This document shows, one piece after another, positions 9,695-19,014 of a DNA stretch of 64,000 bases (the stretch's first letter is position 1; the number at the start of each line of letters is the position of its first letter). This DNA is from Falsirhodobacter xinxiangensis. GTDB taxonomy: Bacteria > Pseudomonadota > Alphaproteobacteria > Rhodobacterales > Rhodobacteraceae. A program made the position numbers and the translations under genes. Location: assembly GCF_004959935.1 (NCBI RefSeq), contig NZ_SMYN01000014.1, positions 1 through 64,000 on the forward strand, in the 5' to 3' direction. The notes below the pieces were generated by a model. It ran no database searches. It was given only the letters and a program-made list of their open reading frames with translations, and had not been told where the DNA came from.

Positions 9695-10681
9695 ATGAAG
9701 TATCTGCTGTCCGCCGCCGTGATCGGCGCAGCCATCCCAAGCCTCGCCTATGCCGAGGTGGAGCTGTCTGGGGATGCGCGCATGGGCGTCGTGTATGACG
9801 GCGCCGATATGCAATTCTCCCAGCGTCTGCGCCTGCGCTTCACCTTGTCGGGGGAAACAGATGACGGCCTTGAATTCGGCGCGACCTTTCGCGCGCATGA
9901 CGCCGAGGGGGCGGAACAAGGCGGAGCCTTCGGCGCCTCCGATGACGACAAGGCCGGGCATGTCTGGATTTCGGGCGCATTCGGCGAATTGAAGATGGGC
10001 GATGTGGATTCCGCCGCAGAAGAGGCGTTCGGCAACCTGTCCCGTATCGGGTTCACCGGCCTCGATGATCCGCATGACATCCCTTACATCAACGGTGACG
10101 GCGCGGATACGCTCGATCAGGGGCCGGGTGTGGTCTATGGTTATGCGACGGACCGTTTCGAAGTCCATTTTGGAGTAACCGATGGCAGCGGCCCCCGCGA
10201 CGAGACGGAGGAGGTCGATGGTGCAGAGCGGGCCTTCAGGCGAGATGTGACGTATTCCGTCGCAACGGCCGTGTCGGGCGACGACTATAAGGTTGGTCTT
10301 GCCTATCTCGACAACGGCGATGCCGAGGGGAACAACGACGCCTATGGCGGCAGCCAATGGATCGCATATGCCGCCTTCGAGGTGGCGGGCTGGTCAGTCA
10401 AAGCGTTCCATTCCGACTTTCAGGACGGCGCCATGGGCTTGAACCGGTCGAGCGGGCTTTCAGCCGACTACTCTTTCGATGCGATCGAGCTGACCTTGTT
10501 TGCCCGCAGGGATGGGCTGCACGAGTCCGCCGGCAATGTGGGCGGTCATCACGAGTTTCTGGGCATCGGGGCCGGCTATGACCTTGGCGGCGATGCTGTG
10601 CTGCGAGGCGGGGTCATGCATTCCGACACAGGCGCTTACGAAGAAACGATCGCCGATCTTGGACTAGAGCTGGACTTTTGA
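9695..10681 (+). CDS. Outer-membrane porin, Rhodobacter type
   Basis: 328 aa. A signal peptide (about residues 1-20, ending LAYA) is followed by EVELSGDARMGVVYD, the typical first strand of Rhodobacter/Paracoccus general porins. Alternating hydrophobic strands continue to a C-terminal Phe (LELDF), the outer-membrane assembly signal. An acidic insertion resembles the constriction loop L3. Forms a trimeric diffusion pore. It starts 15 bp after the tandem-kinase gene, with an AAGGA ribosome site just before ATG, so it is probably co-transcribed with the glycan operon. Confidence 0.9.
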   Translation: MKYLLSAAVIGAAIPSLAYAEVELSGDARMGVVYDGADMQFSQRLRLRFTLSGETDDGLEFGATFRAHDAEGAEQGGAFGASDDDKAGHVWISGAFGELKMGDVDSAAEEAFGNLSRIGFTGLDDPHDIPYINGDGADTLDQGPGVVYGYATDRFEVHFGVTDGSGPRDETEEVDGAERAFRRDVTYSVATAVSGDDYKVGLAYLDNGDAEGNNDAYGGSQWIAYAAFEVAGWSVKAFHSDFQDGAMGLNRSSGLSADYSFDAIELTLFARRDGLHESAGNVGGHHEFLGIGAGYDLGGDAVLRGGVMHSDTGAYEETIADLGLELDF

Positions 10682-11384
10682 TCTTGGCGATCTGAGAGCC
10701 GCGCGTTTCGACATTGAATTCGCACGGTTCGGCGTCACCGTCACACCGATCAGCGAGGGTCTATATCCGAGACCTCAGCACCGAAAGCGTCGTTGCCGGA
10801 TGGGCCGCGGTACACGGCTGGTTTCCACCGGTCAGGCGAGGTAAAGGCGGTGATCGCTGGGCCATGAGCAACGATTGCTTTCCGGGGTGCGATGCCGCGT
10901 CCTGTCAACCAGCCCCCACCCTTAAACGGTTTAGCGCGCGGGGAATCCCCGTGATGCGCCCAACATCCGCTTTTCAAAACGAGCCGCAGCCGCCGTGCTG
11001 CGCCGCAATATAACGGCTTTCCGCCCGGTGCCTTGACACAGCCACGCTCGATGCTGCTTCGAAATCAAATTGCCTACATCGACCCGAGTGCTTCCAAGCG
11101 CCACCTTTCTGATGTTCTTAGCCGACAGAATAGGGTGCCGTGGGACAAGGTCCTTGGAAATCTACAACTTTTTCCCTCCCGTTGATCACCCTTCTTTCCC
11201 CGGCAACAGATGCGAATTGAGGGGTCGGTCTTCCGATTTCACATCGAACCTTCCCATCTTGCTGATGAAACCCTTCGAAGCGTCGGCTTTGTTCTGTCTT
11301 GACTCCTCGGGTCAATTCGGGGCCGATCTCGCGCACGATGTTTCCCGCGCCATCCGATCTACACGTGCCGAGGGACTCTCTTGG
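10682..11384. other. Gene-poor interval
   Basis: About 700 bp between the porin and the IclR gene. Short open frames on both strands show no recognisable domain or convincing ribosome site. A small GGGGA/TCCCC dyad lies near 10941 but has no T tract. Nothing here can be supported as a gene. Confidence 0.4.
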
Positions 11385-12200
11385 TTAGCGAGATGCCGAC
11401 AGAGTCTCTCCTGCCTGCTGCAACAACGATCCGAACTGCGCCGAGAATTGGTCCGCAGAGTGATCGTCCATCGAACCTGCGAGGTGGATTGCGCCGATGG
11501 GACGCCCCGCCGCGTCAAGCACGGGCACGCCCATGGCGATCTCATGCCGAAGCAACTGCGCAACGGCGATGGCGTGGCCGCGCCGCCGCGCTTCGTTCAC
11601 GGCGGTCATCACCTGATCAAGTGTCGTCATCGTCTCGGTCGTGAATGGCCTTGTGTCCGACCGCTCGAAAATGGAGCGGACCTCGTCATCCGGCAGTCGT
11701 GATAACACAGCGAGTCCGCCCGCCGTGCAATACAAAGGCACGGTGTTCCCAGTCAGCGTCGCGGTGAAGATTTCGTGCTTGGAGGGCATGCGCAGGGCAT
11801 AGATCAGCCGCGTGTCGTCCCAAAGCGACATGTCCACACGTTCGCGCGTGCGGCGGCGGAGTTCCAAAAGAATCGGCGCGGCCTTCTGAAGGTCGGGATT
11901 CAGACGCAGGTAAGAGTGTGCCATCGTCAGGATGCGCATGCCCGGCAGATAGCCTCGTCCCTGCGTATCGCGGACGATCATCCCGAGCGCCTGCAGGGTA
12001 TGAACCATCCGTTGCGCCGCGCTTTTGTCCACGCCTGACAGATCGGAGATTTCTTTTAAGGAAAGCGGCTTGGTCGCCATTTCAAAGGCGGAAAGAATCG
12101 CCACAGCGCGTGCCGCCGCCCGCACGAAAAGAGCATCGTCGCGGAATTTTTCAGCTTCATCGGTGTCGAATGTCGAAACGCCGATCAATTCGCGAAACAC
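11385..12200 (-). CDS. IclR-family transcriptional regulator
   Basis: 271 aa. The winged helix-turn-helix (about 28-90) has LSLKEISDLSGVDKSAAQRMVHTL and is followed by an IclR effector domain with the usual closing segment GVPVLDAAGRPIGAIHLAG. IclR proteins bind small catabolic substrates and repress or activate a divergent operon. Here the 138 bp gap to the MlrC gene contains a dyad cluster. Probably controls the peptide/amide utilisation operon to its right. Repression is the more common mode but cannot be decided here. Confidence 0.92.
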   Translation of the reverse strand: MFRELIGVSTFDTDEAEKFRDDALFVRAAARAVAILSAFEMATKPLSLKEISDLSGVDKSAAQRMVHTLQALGMIVRDTQGRGYLPGMRILTMAHSYLRLNPDLQKAAPILLELRRRTRERVDMSLWDDTRLIYALRMPSKHEIFTATLTGNTVPLYCTAGGLAVLSRLPDDEVRSIFERSDTRPFTTETMTTLDQVMTAVNEARRRGHAIAVAQLLRHEIAMGVPVLDAAGRPIGAIHLAGSMDDHSADQFSAQFGSLLQQAGETLSASR

Positions 12201-12263
12201 GGCGACAACCTCTTTTCAAGCTACGAAATTCATTGACAGCGCCAAACGGCTCGTCTTTCATTT

Positions 12264-12290
12264 CGATATACAAGTATCGCTCAACGATAC
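12264..12290. promoter_or_regulatory. Candidate IclR operator
   Basis: Alternating half-sites CGATA (12264), GTATCG (12274) and CGATAC (12285) form two overlapping inverted repeats in the divergent IclR/MlrC gap. A TTGACA-like -35 at 12233-12238 with a weak -10 near 12256 would place the operon's transcription start at about the operator, consistent with repression. Inferred from symmetry and position only. Confidence 0.45.
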
Positions 12291-12338
12291 GCAAGATCAT
12301 TATAGATCGCCATGGCAACAACAGGGACGGGATGATAC

Positions 12339-13841
12339 TTGCGCGTCGCATTCGCCGGATTTCTTCACGAAAGTAACAGCTTCGCCTCTGCACCCGCAGA
12401 CATTCGCGCCTTCGAACAGGGAGGCGGTTATATCCCCATGACCCGGGGGGCCGCGCTGAGAGAGGCGATCCGCGGCGTAAATCTCGGGATGGCAGGTGCC
12501 TTCGATTTTGCGGAACGCGCAGGTTGGGACGCGGTGCCGATCCTGTGGGCGGGGGCAATTCCATCGGCTCCTGTGACCGCAACTGCCTATGAGGCGATCG
12601 CGTCCGAAATCCTGCAGGGGCTGGCGGACGCAGGGCCGTTCGACGCCATCTATCTGGATCTTCACGGCGCAATGATCGCGGAACATGTCGACGACGGCGA
12701 GGGCGAGTTGTTGGAACGCATCCGCCGCCTTTATCCAGATGTGCCGCTGGCCTGTTCGCTCGACCTGCACGGCAACATCACCCCGCGCATGTTCGAACTC
12801 AGTGACATCATGGTCGGGTTCCGAACCTATCCGCATGTGGACATGGCCGAAACCGGCAGCCGCGCGGCGGAGGCGCTGGACGGGATGGTGCGCTCTGGGC
12901 GGCGCTGGGCAAAGGCGATGCGTCGGATCGATTACCTGATCCCGATCAGCTGGCAGTATACCGGCATGGAGCCTGCAAAAGAGCTTTATGCGGCCACGCA
13001 TGTCTTGCCCGAGGGCGTGGCCACCGCTTCCATCTTCATGGGGTTTCCGGCAGCAGATTTCGATGGCTGCGGACCCGCCGTATTTGCCTATGGCCCGGAT
13101 GCGGACTCGGTCGAGGCCCATGCCGACGCGATGGAGGCTGCGCTGCTGGGTTGCGAGCGCGACTTCAACGGAGAGGCGCATGCGCCGGAGGATGCCGTGC
13201 GGCTTGCGATGCGGCTGGCGCAGGATGCAGGCCGCCCCGTGATCATCGCCGACACGCAGGACAATCCCGGCGCGGGCGGCTCCTCCGACACGACAGGTAT
13301 GCTTCGGGCGCTTGTGGCCTGCGGGGCGCAAGGCGCGGCGCTGGGCAATTTCCACGACCCCGAAGCTGCGCGCGCTGCTCATGCGGCTGGGATCGGCGCC
13401 CAGATCCGGATCGCGCTGGGCGGGCGTTCGGGAGTTGCGGGGGACGAAGCGTACGAGGTGGACGCGGTCGTCGCGGCACTGTCGGACGGAAAGGTTCATG
13501 CAACCGGTCCCTATTACGGCGGCACGCATATCGACATGGGGCCATCTGCGGCCCTATCGATCGGCGGCACGAGTGTCGTCGTCACCAGCCACGTCGCGCA
13601 GATGGCGGACCGGAACTTCTACCGCATGGTCGGCATCGACCCGGAGGATCAGGCGATCCTCGTGAACAAGAGCTCGGTGCATTTCCGCGCCGATTTCGAG
13701 CCGATTGCGGAAACCATCCTCGTGGCGACCGCTCCCGGCGCCATGCCGCTCTGCCCCTCGTCGCTGCCCTGGACGAAGCTGCGGCGGGAAATGCGTGTCC
13801 GGCCTATGGGCCCGGCCTTCGGACATGCCGACAACCAATGA
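12339..13841 (+). CDS. M81 metallopeptidase, MlrC-like
   Basis: 500 aa, the full length of the MlrC family. The N-terminus FLHESNSFASAPADIRAF, the LDLHGAMIAE and SLDLHGNIT segments and ADTQDNPGAGGSSDT in the second half are hallmark MlrC motifs, with His and Asp residues likely to bind zinc. MlrC of sphingomonads cleaves the linear microcystin tetrapeptide; most homologues have unknown amide or peptide substrates. Start is TTG at 12339, preceded by GGACGGG and giving the canonical MRVAFAGFLHE-type N-terminus. First gene of an eight-gene operon. Confidence 0.88.
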   Translation: MRVAFAGFLHESNSFASAPADIRAFEQGGGYIPMTRGAALREAIRGVNLGMAGAFDFAERAGWDAVPILWAGAIPSAPVTATAYEAIASEILQGLADAGPFDAIYLDLHGAMIAEHVDDGEGELLERIRRLYPDVPLACSLDLHGNITPRMFELSDIMVGFRTYPHVDMAETGSRAAEALDGMVRSGRRWAKAMRRIDYLIPISWQYTGMEPAKELYAATHVLPEGVATASIFMGFPAADFDGCGPAVFAYGPDADSVEAHADAMEAALLGCERDFNGEAHAPEDAVRLAMRLAQDAGRPVIIADTQDNPGAGGSSDTTGMLRALVACGAQGAALGNFHDPEAARAAHAAGIGAQIRIALGGRSGVAGDEAYEVDAVVAALSDGKVHATGPYYGGTHIDMGPSAALSIGGTSVVVTSHVAQMADRNFYRMVGIDPEDQAILVNKSSVHFRADFEPIAETILVATAPGAMPLCPSSLPWTKLRREMRVRPMGPAFGHADNQ

Positions 13842-13870
13842 GCCCAACCCACAGAGAGAGAAGACATCAG

Positions 13871-15457
13871 ATGAATAATTCCGTGATGCTTTCGTTCAAG
13901 CGCGGACTCGTCGCCTCGGTGCTGGCGCTGACCGCGGGCGGGGCGCTGGCAGAAACCACCGTGACTGCGGTCATGCATTCGGATCTGCGCGTGCTCGATC
14001 CGGTGATCACCACCGCCCACATCACCCGCGATCATGCCTATATGATCTATGACGTGCTGGTGGCCGAGGATGCGAATGGCGAGATCAAGCCGCAGATGGC
14101 CGATTTCACCGTTTCGGACGATCTGCTGACCTATACGTTCACCTTGCGCGACGGGCTTGCCTTTCATGACGGCGCACCGGTCACAGCGGAGGATGTAGTC
14201 GCCTCGCTGACGCGCTGGGGCAAGCGCGACACGGGTGGTCAGCTTTTGATGGATGTGACCGAATCCGTCACGGCAAGCGATGAGAAGACCGTCGTCTGGA
14301 CCCTGCGCGAGCCTTTCGGCGCCTTCCTCGCGACCATCGGCAAACCGTCGGCCGTTCCGCCCTTCATCATGCCGAAGCGCATTGCAGAGACGCCGGTGGA
14401 GCAGTCGATCGCCGAGCATATCGGCTCCGGCCCGTTCCGGTTCGTCCCCGAGGAGTTCCAGCCCGGCGTCGGCGTGACCTATGCCAAGAACGAGGATTAC
14501 GTTCCGCGGGACGAGCCGGCTTCGGGCTATGCGGGCGGCAAGGTCGTGAACGTGGACAAGGTGCGTTGGGTCACCATGTCCGACAGCATGACGGCGGTGA
14601 ACGCGCTCCAATCTGGTGACATCGACCTGATCGAGTCCATGCCGGTCGATCTGATCCCGCTGCTGGAAGGCGACGATACTGTCACGGTCGAACAGCGGTC
14701 CCCGTTCGGGTTTCAGACGATGGGCCGGATGAACTTCAAGTATCCGCCTTTCGACAACCCGCAGATTCGCAAGGCGGCACTTATGGCGATGTCGCAGGAG
14801 CCTGTTCTGGCCGCGCTGATGGGCGATCCGGCCTATTACAAGGTCTGCGGTGCGATCTTTGGCTGCGGCACGCGGTTCGAGACCACGACTGGAACCGACA
14901 CCCTGACCGCCGCGGGCGATCCCGAGGGGGCGAAGGCTCTGCTGGCCGAGGCTGGGTATGACGGCACCCCGGTCGTGCTCATGCAGCCGACGGACGGGCC
15001 GACCCTGCGCGCACAGCCCGTCGTCGCAGCGCAGCAGCTTCGTGCGGCAGGCTTCAACGTCGACATGCAGCCGATGGACTGGCAGACGCTGGTCACGCGG
15101 CGCGCCTCGCAGGCTGCTCCGGCCGAAGGTGGCTGGAACATGTTCTTCACCAACTGGGAAATCTCGGAAATCTCCAACCCTGTGATCAGCGTCATGCTGA
15201 ACGGTCGTGGGGATCAGGCGTGGTTCGGCTGGCCGGACGATCCCGAAGTCGAGGCGCTGAAGAAGGAATTCATCGCCGCCAGCACGCCCGAGGATCAGAA
15301 GGCAGTGACCGACAAGATTCAGGCCCATGCGATGGAAACCGTCAGCTATGTGCCGCTTGGCGAATACAACTTTCCGCAGGCGCGCCGCACGGTGCTGACC
15401 GACATGCAGCCGACCTCTGTGCCGGTGTTCTGGGGTATGTCGAAAACCGAGGAGTGA
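13871..15457 (+). CDS. Peptide-type ABC transporter substrate-binding protein
   Basis: 528 aa SBP_bac_5 family protein. A Sec signal peptide (cleavage after GGALA, about residue 27) precedes a mature region with DLRVLDP, the FHDGAPVTAEDVVASLTRW segment and the usual two-lobed layout. Delivers its ligand to the DppBC-like permeases encoded next. Starts 29 bp after the MlrC gene, with an AGAGAGAGA purine stretch upstream. Family members bind dipeptides, oligopeptides, glutathione or other amides; the ligand is probably an acylated or modified peptide, given the downstream hydrolases. Confidence 0.92.
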   Translation: MNNSVMLSFKRGLVASVLALTAGGALAETTVTAVMHSDLRVLDPVITTAHITRDHAYMIYDVLVAEDANGEIKPQMADFTVSDDLLTYTFTLRDGLAFHDGAPVTAEDVVASLTRWGKRDTGGQLLMDVTESVTASDEKTVVWTLREPFGAFLATIGKPSAVPPFIMPKRIAETPVEQSIAEHIGSGPFRFVPEEFQPGVGVTYAKNEDYVPRDEPASGYAGGKVVNVDKVRWVTMSDSMTAVNALQSGDIDLIESMPVDLIPLLEGDDTVTVEQRSPFGFQTMGRMNFKYPPFDNPQIRKAALMAMSQEPVLAALMGDPAYYKVCGAIFGCGTRFETTTGTDTLTAAGDPEGAKALLAEAGYDGTPVVLMQPTDGPTLRAQPVVAAQQLRAAGFNVDMQPMDWQTLVTRRASQAAPAEGGWNMFFTNWEISEISNPVISVMLNGRGDQAWFGWPDDPEVEALKKEFIAASTPEDQKAVTDKIQAHAMETVSYVPLGEYNFPQARRTVLTDMQPTSVPVFWGMSKTEE

Positions 15458-15521
15458 TCTTCGCCTCATGCGCCCTTCGGGGCGCATGGCCGCCTGAAAT
15501 ACGGTCCTGCGGAGCCATGCC

Positions 15522-16463
15522 ATGTTCATCTATCTTCTGAAACGGGTCCTGTCGGTGCTGCCGGTCCTGTTTCTTGTGTCCGTCTTCGTCTTCCTGATGC
15601 TGCGCCTCACGCCCGGCGATCCGGCGGCGATCATCGCGGGCGACAACGCGACCCCCGAAACCCTTGCCGCCATCCGCGACGCGATGGGACTGAACGAGCC
15701 GCTGCTCACGCAATACGCATCGTGGATCACCGGTATTCTGGGCGGGGATTTCGGCAATTCGCTCATCTCGGGGGTGCCGGTGCTGGATCTGGTCGCACAG
15801 CGCGTGGGGCCGTCCATCTCGCTCGCGCTCATGACGATCATCATCGCCATTTTCGTCGCGATCCCGATGGGCGTGATCGCGGCGTGGCGGCATCGCAGCT
15901 GGATCGACTACCTCGTGATGTCCTTTTCTGTCCTTGGCTTCTCGGTGCCGGTGTTTCTGGTTGGCTATGTGCTGCTGCTGATCTTTTCGGTCCAGCTGGG
16001 CTGGCTGCCGCCGCAGGGGTTCAAGCCGATCGCGGACGGGCTGGGACCATTCCTCGAACGGGCGATCCTGCCCGCGTTGACGCTGGCCTCGATCTATATC
16101 GCGCTGATCGCACGGATGACGCGGGCCGCGATGCTGGACGTGCTGAACGAGGATTACATCCGGACCGCCCGTGCCAAAGGTGTGGGAGAGCAGCGTCTGC
16201 TGTTCGTCCATGCCCTGAAGAATGCCGCGGTGCCCATCGTCACAATCGTCGGCGCGGGTTTCGCGCTGCTGATCTCGGGCGTGGTGGTGACCGAGACGAT
16301 CTTCAACATCCCCGGCATCGGCCGCTTGACCGTGGATGCAGTGCTGGCCCGCGACTATCCGGTGATCCAGGCGCTGATCCTGCTGACCGCGACACTTTAC
16401 GTGCTGATCAACCTAGCGATCGACATGTCCTATTCCCTGTTCGATCCGAGGATCCGCTACTGA
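15522..16463 (+). CDS. ABC transporter permease, DppB type
   Basis: 313 aa inner-membrane permease with about six transmembrane helices. The N-terminus MFIYLLKRVLSVLPVL and LTPGDPA are typical of DppB/GsiC. The cytoplasmic EAA loop DYIRTARAKGVGEQ contacts the ATPase. It follows the binding-protein gene by 64 bp and shares a TGATG junction with the next permease, so the stop and start overlap by one base. Confidence 0.93.
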   Translation: MFIYLLKRVLSVLPVLFLVSVFVFLMLRLTPGDPAAIIAGDNATPETLAAIRDAMGLNEPLLTQYASWITGILGGDFGNSLISGVPVLDLVAQRVGPSISLALMTIIIAIFVAIPMGVIAAWRHRSWIDYLVMSFSVLGFSVPVFLVGYVLLLIFSVQLGWLPPQGFKPIADGLGPFLERAILPALTLASIYIALIARMTRAAMLDVLNEDYIRTARAKGVGEQRLLFVHALKNAAVPIVTIVGAGFALLISGVVVTETIFNIPGIGRLTVDAVLARDYPVIQALILLTATLYVLINLAIDMSYSLFDPRIRY

Positions 16464-17344
16464 TGGCCATTGATCGTTCCGCGGCGGACAAGCCGTTCCT
16501 GTTGCGCCTTCTGTCCGGCATCTCGCCCAGATCCACGGGGCTCGGGCCGTTCATTGCCGCATTCATGCTGTTGGCCGTGATCGGGCTGACCGTGTTCTCG
16601 CCGTGGATCGCCACGCATGATCCGTTGGCGATGGACCCGCTGATGCGGCTGAAGCCTCCGTCCGAGGCGCATCTTCTGGGGACCGACGGCTATGGGCGCG
16701 ACCTGTTCTCGCGCATGATCCTCGGGGGGCGCATCTCGCTGATGATCGGGGTTTGCGCAGCGGTTGTCGCGCTGGGCCTCGGCATTCTGATCGGATTGCT
16801 GGCGGGGTATTTCCGCGCCGCCGATGCGGTGATCATGCGGGCGATGGATGCGCTGATGGCGATGCCGTCGATCCTGATCGCCATCGCGCTGGTGGCGCTG
16901 AACGGGCCGTCCATCGGCTCGGTCGTCATGGCGATCACCATCCCCGAAATCCCGCGCGTCGTCCGTCTGGTCCGGTCGGTCGTTCTGACCGTGCGAGAGG
17001 AGCCCTATGTGGAGGCGGCGACCGCGCTCGGGTCGTCCACCGCCAAGATCCTGTTCCGGCATCTGCTGCCCAACACCATGGCACCGATGATCGTTCAGGG
17101 CACCTACATCATCGCATCCGCAATCCTTACCGAGGCGCTGCTGTCCTTCCTTGGTGCGGGCATCAGCACCGAAATCCCGACCTGGGGCAACATCATGGCC
17201 GAGGGGCGGCAGTTCTTCCGCATCACACCCGGGATCATCCTCTGGCCCGGCCTTCTGCTGACGATCTGCGTGCTGTCCATCAACTTGATCGGCGACGCCG
17301 CCCGCGACGGGCTGGACCCGCGCATGAAGAAACGCGAGGCATGA
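16463..17344 (+). CDS. ABC transporter permease, DppC type
   Basis: 293 aa inner-membrane permease, partner of the preceding DppB-type subunit. It has an N-terminal helix, the LGTDGYGRDLFSRM segment characteristic of DppC/OppC, and the EAA loop YVEAATALGSSTAKI. ATG at 16463 overlaps the upstream stop. The ATPase gene starts two bases after its own stop codon. Confidence 0.93.
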   Translation: MAIDRSAADKPFLLRLLSGISPRSTGLGPFIAAFMLLAVIGLTVFSPWIATHDPLAMDPLMRLKPPSEAHLLGTDGYGRDLFSRMILGGRISLMIGVCAAVVALGLGILIGLLAGYFRAADAVIMRAMDALMAMPSILIAIALVALNGPSIGSVVMAITIPEIPRVVRLVRSVVLTVREEPYVEAATALGSSTAKILFRHLLPNTMAPMIVQGTYIIASAILTEALLSFLGAGISTEIPTWGNIMAEGRQFFRITPGIILWPGLLLTICVLSINLIGDAARDGLDPRMKKREA

Positions 17345-17345
17345 C

Positions 17346-19004
17346 ATGAAACTCCGCGACAACGATTTTTCCGCCGCGCCCACCGTGCTGGAAATCCGCG
17401 ATCTGGTGGTCGGCATCGCCGGACGCGCGGGCCTGCCGCCGGTTCTGAAGGGCGTCAGCTTCGACATCCGGCGGGGCGAGACGGTATGCCTCGTGGGCGA
17501 ATCCGGCTCGGGCAAGTCCGTTACTTCGCTGTCGACGATGGGGTTGCTGCCCAAGGATGCGCTGGCGGTGATCTCGGGGCAGATCCGGCTGAACGGGCAG
17601 GATCTTCTGGCGCTTTCGCCGGGGCAGATGAAGCAGCGGCGGGCGAAGGATCTCGCCATGATCTTTCAGGAGCCGATGACGGCGCTGAACCCGGTGATGA
17701 AGGTCGGCGCACAGATCACCGAGGTGCTCGATCTGCACACGAGCCTTGGCGCCGCCGAGAAGCGCGCCCGCGTGATCGACATCATGAAGCAGGTGCATCT
17801 GCCCGACGTGGAGCGGATATTCGAAAGCTATCCGCACCAGCTTTCAGGCGGGCAGCGCCAGCGCATCATGATCGCGATGGCGCTGATCCTCGAGCCGTCG
17901 CTGCTGATCGCCGACGAGCCGACGACCGCGCTGGACGTGACGACGCAAAAGCAGATCCTGTCGCTGATCGCCGAACTTCAGGCGCGGCACGGCACGGCGG
18001 TCCTGTTCATCACGCATGACATGGGCGTCGTGGCGGAAATCGCCGACCGTGTCTGCGTCATGCGGCATGGCGAAATCCTTGAGACCGGAACGATACGGCA
18101 GGTGCTGGAACAGCCCCGGCACGACTATGCGCAGGCCCTGCTGTCCGCTGTTCCCAGCCTTGTCCCGCGTGTGTCCCGCCCTGACGCCGTGGCGGCGCCG
18201 GTGCTGGTCGCCAAGGGTTTGGGCAAGACGTATCGCAGCGGCTCGCTGTTAGGACGCAAATCCGAGGTGCGGGCCTCCTACGATGTCGGCTTCGATCTGA
18301 AACCCGGACGGACGCTCGGCATCGTCGGCGAAAGCGGGTCCGGAAAAACCACCGTCGCCCGGTCCATCATGCGCCTGATCGAGCCGACCGAGGGGCAGAT
18401 CCTGCTGGACGGCGACGACATCGCACACCTGTCGTCTTCGCAGATGAAACCCCGCCGCCGCAAGCTGCAGGTGGTGTTTCAGGACCCCTACCGCTCGCTC
18501 AATCCGCGCTGGACCATTGCGCAATCGCTGACCGAGGGCCCGCTGAACTACGGCGTGCCGTATGCCGAGGCGATTGCAGAGGCGAAGCGGCTTCTGGGGG
18601 TTATCTCCTTGCCCGAGGATGCGCTGCGCCGCTATCCGCATCAATTCTCGGGCGGGCAGCGCCAACGCATCGCCATCGCCCGCGCCGTGATGCTGCGCCC
18701 CGACGTGCTGGTCGCGGACGAAGCGGTGTCCGCGCTCGACGTCTCGGTGCAGGCGCAGGTGCTGGACCTGCTGGACGAATTGCAGCGTCAGACCGGCATC
18801 GCCATCGTCTTCATCACCCACGATCTGCGCGTCGCGGCGCAGATTTGCGACGATGTGCTGGTGATGCAGCGCGGCGCGGTGGTGGAGCAGGGTCCGGCGG
18901 GGCGAGTCCTGCACGATCCGCAGCACGAATACACGCGCGCGCTGATCGCCGCCGCACCGGGACGTTTCTGGGATTTCGCAGCGCGCAAGCCGCTGGTCGC
19001 CTGA
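17346..19004 (+). CDS. Fused double ATPase of peptide ABC transporter (DppD-DppF type)
   Basis: 552 aa with two complete ABC ATPase domains. The first Walker A is GESGSGKS (51-58) with signature LSGGQRQRI. The second Walker A is GESGSGKTT (about 328-336) with signature [11 protein letters not shown]. Both have Walker B plus D-loop ([16 protein letters not shown]). Other bacteria often encode these as separate DppD and DppF. Energises import through the two permeases upstream. The Asp-to-Ala change after Walker B in the second domain (DEAVSALD) is common in the DppF half. Confidence 0.94.
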   Translation: MKLRDNDFSAAPTVLEIRDLVVGIAGRAGLPPVLKGVSFDIRRGETVCLVGESGSGKSVTSLSTMGLLPKDALAVISGQIRLNGQDLLALSPGQMKQRRAKDLAMIFQEPMTALNPVMKVGAQITEVLDLHTSLGAAEKRARVIDIMKQVHLPDVERIFESYPHQLSGGQRQRIMIAMALILEPSLLIADEPTTALDVTTQKQILSLIAELQARHGTAVLFITHDMGVVAEIADRVCVMRHGEILETGTIRQVLEQPRHDYAQALLSAVPSLVPRVSRPDAVAAPVLVAKGLGKTYRSGSLLGRKSEVRASYDVGFDLKPGRTLGIVGESGSGKTTVARSIMRLIEPTEGQILLDGDDIAHLSSSQMKPRRRKLQVVFQDPYRSLNPRWTIAQSLTEGPLNYGVPYAEAIAEAKRLLGVISLPEDALRRYPHQFSGGQRQRIAIARAVMLRPDVLVADEAVSALDVSVQAQVLDLLDELQRQTGIAIVFITHDLRVAAQICDDVLVMQRGAVVEQGPAGRVLHDPQHEYTRALIAAAPGRFWDFAARKPLVA

Positions 19005-19014
19005 GGAGGGTGGA

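Noticed and set aside
10750-10977. 75 aa minus-strand frame in the gap after the porin
   Set aside because: No recognised domain, no good ribosome site and no neighbour context; not strong enough to call a gene.
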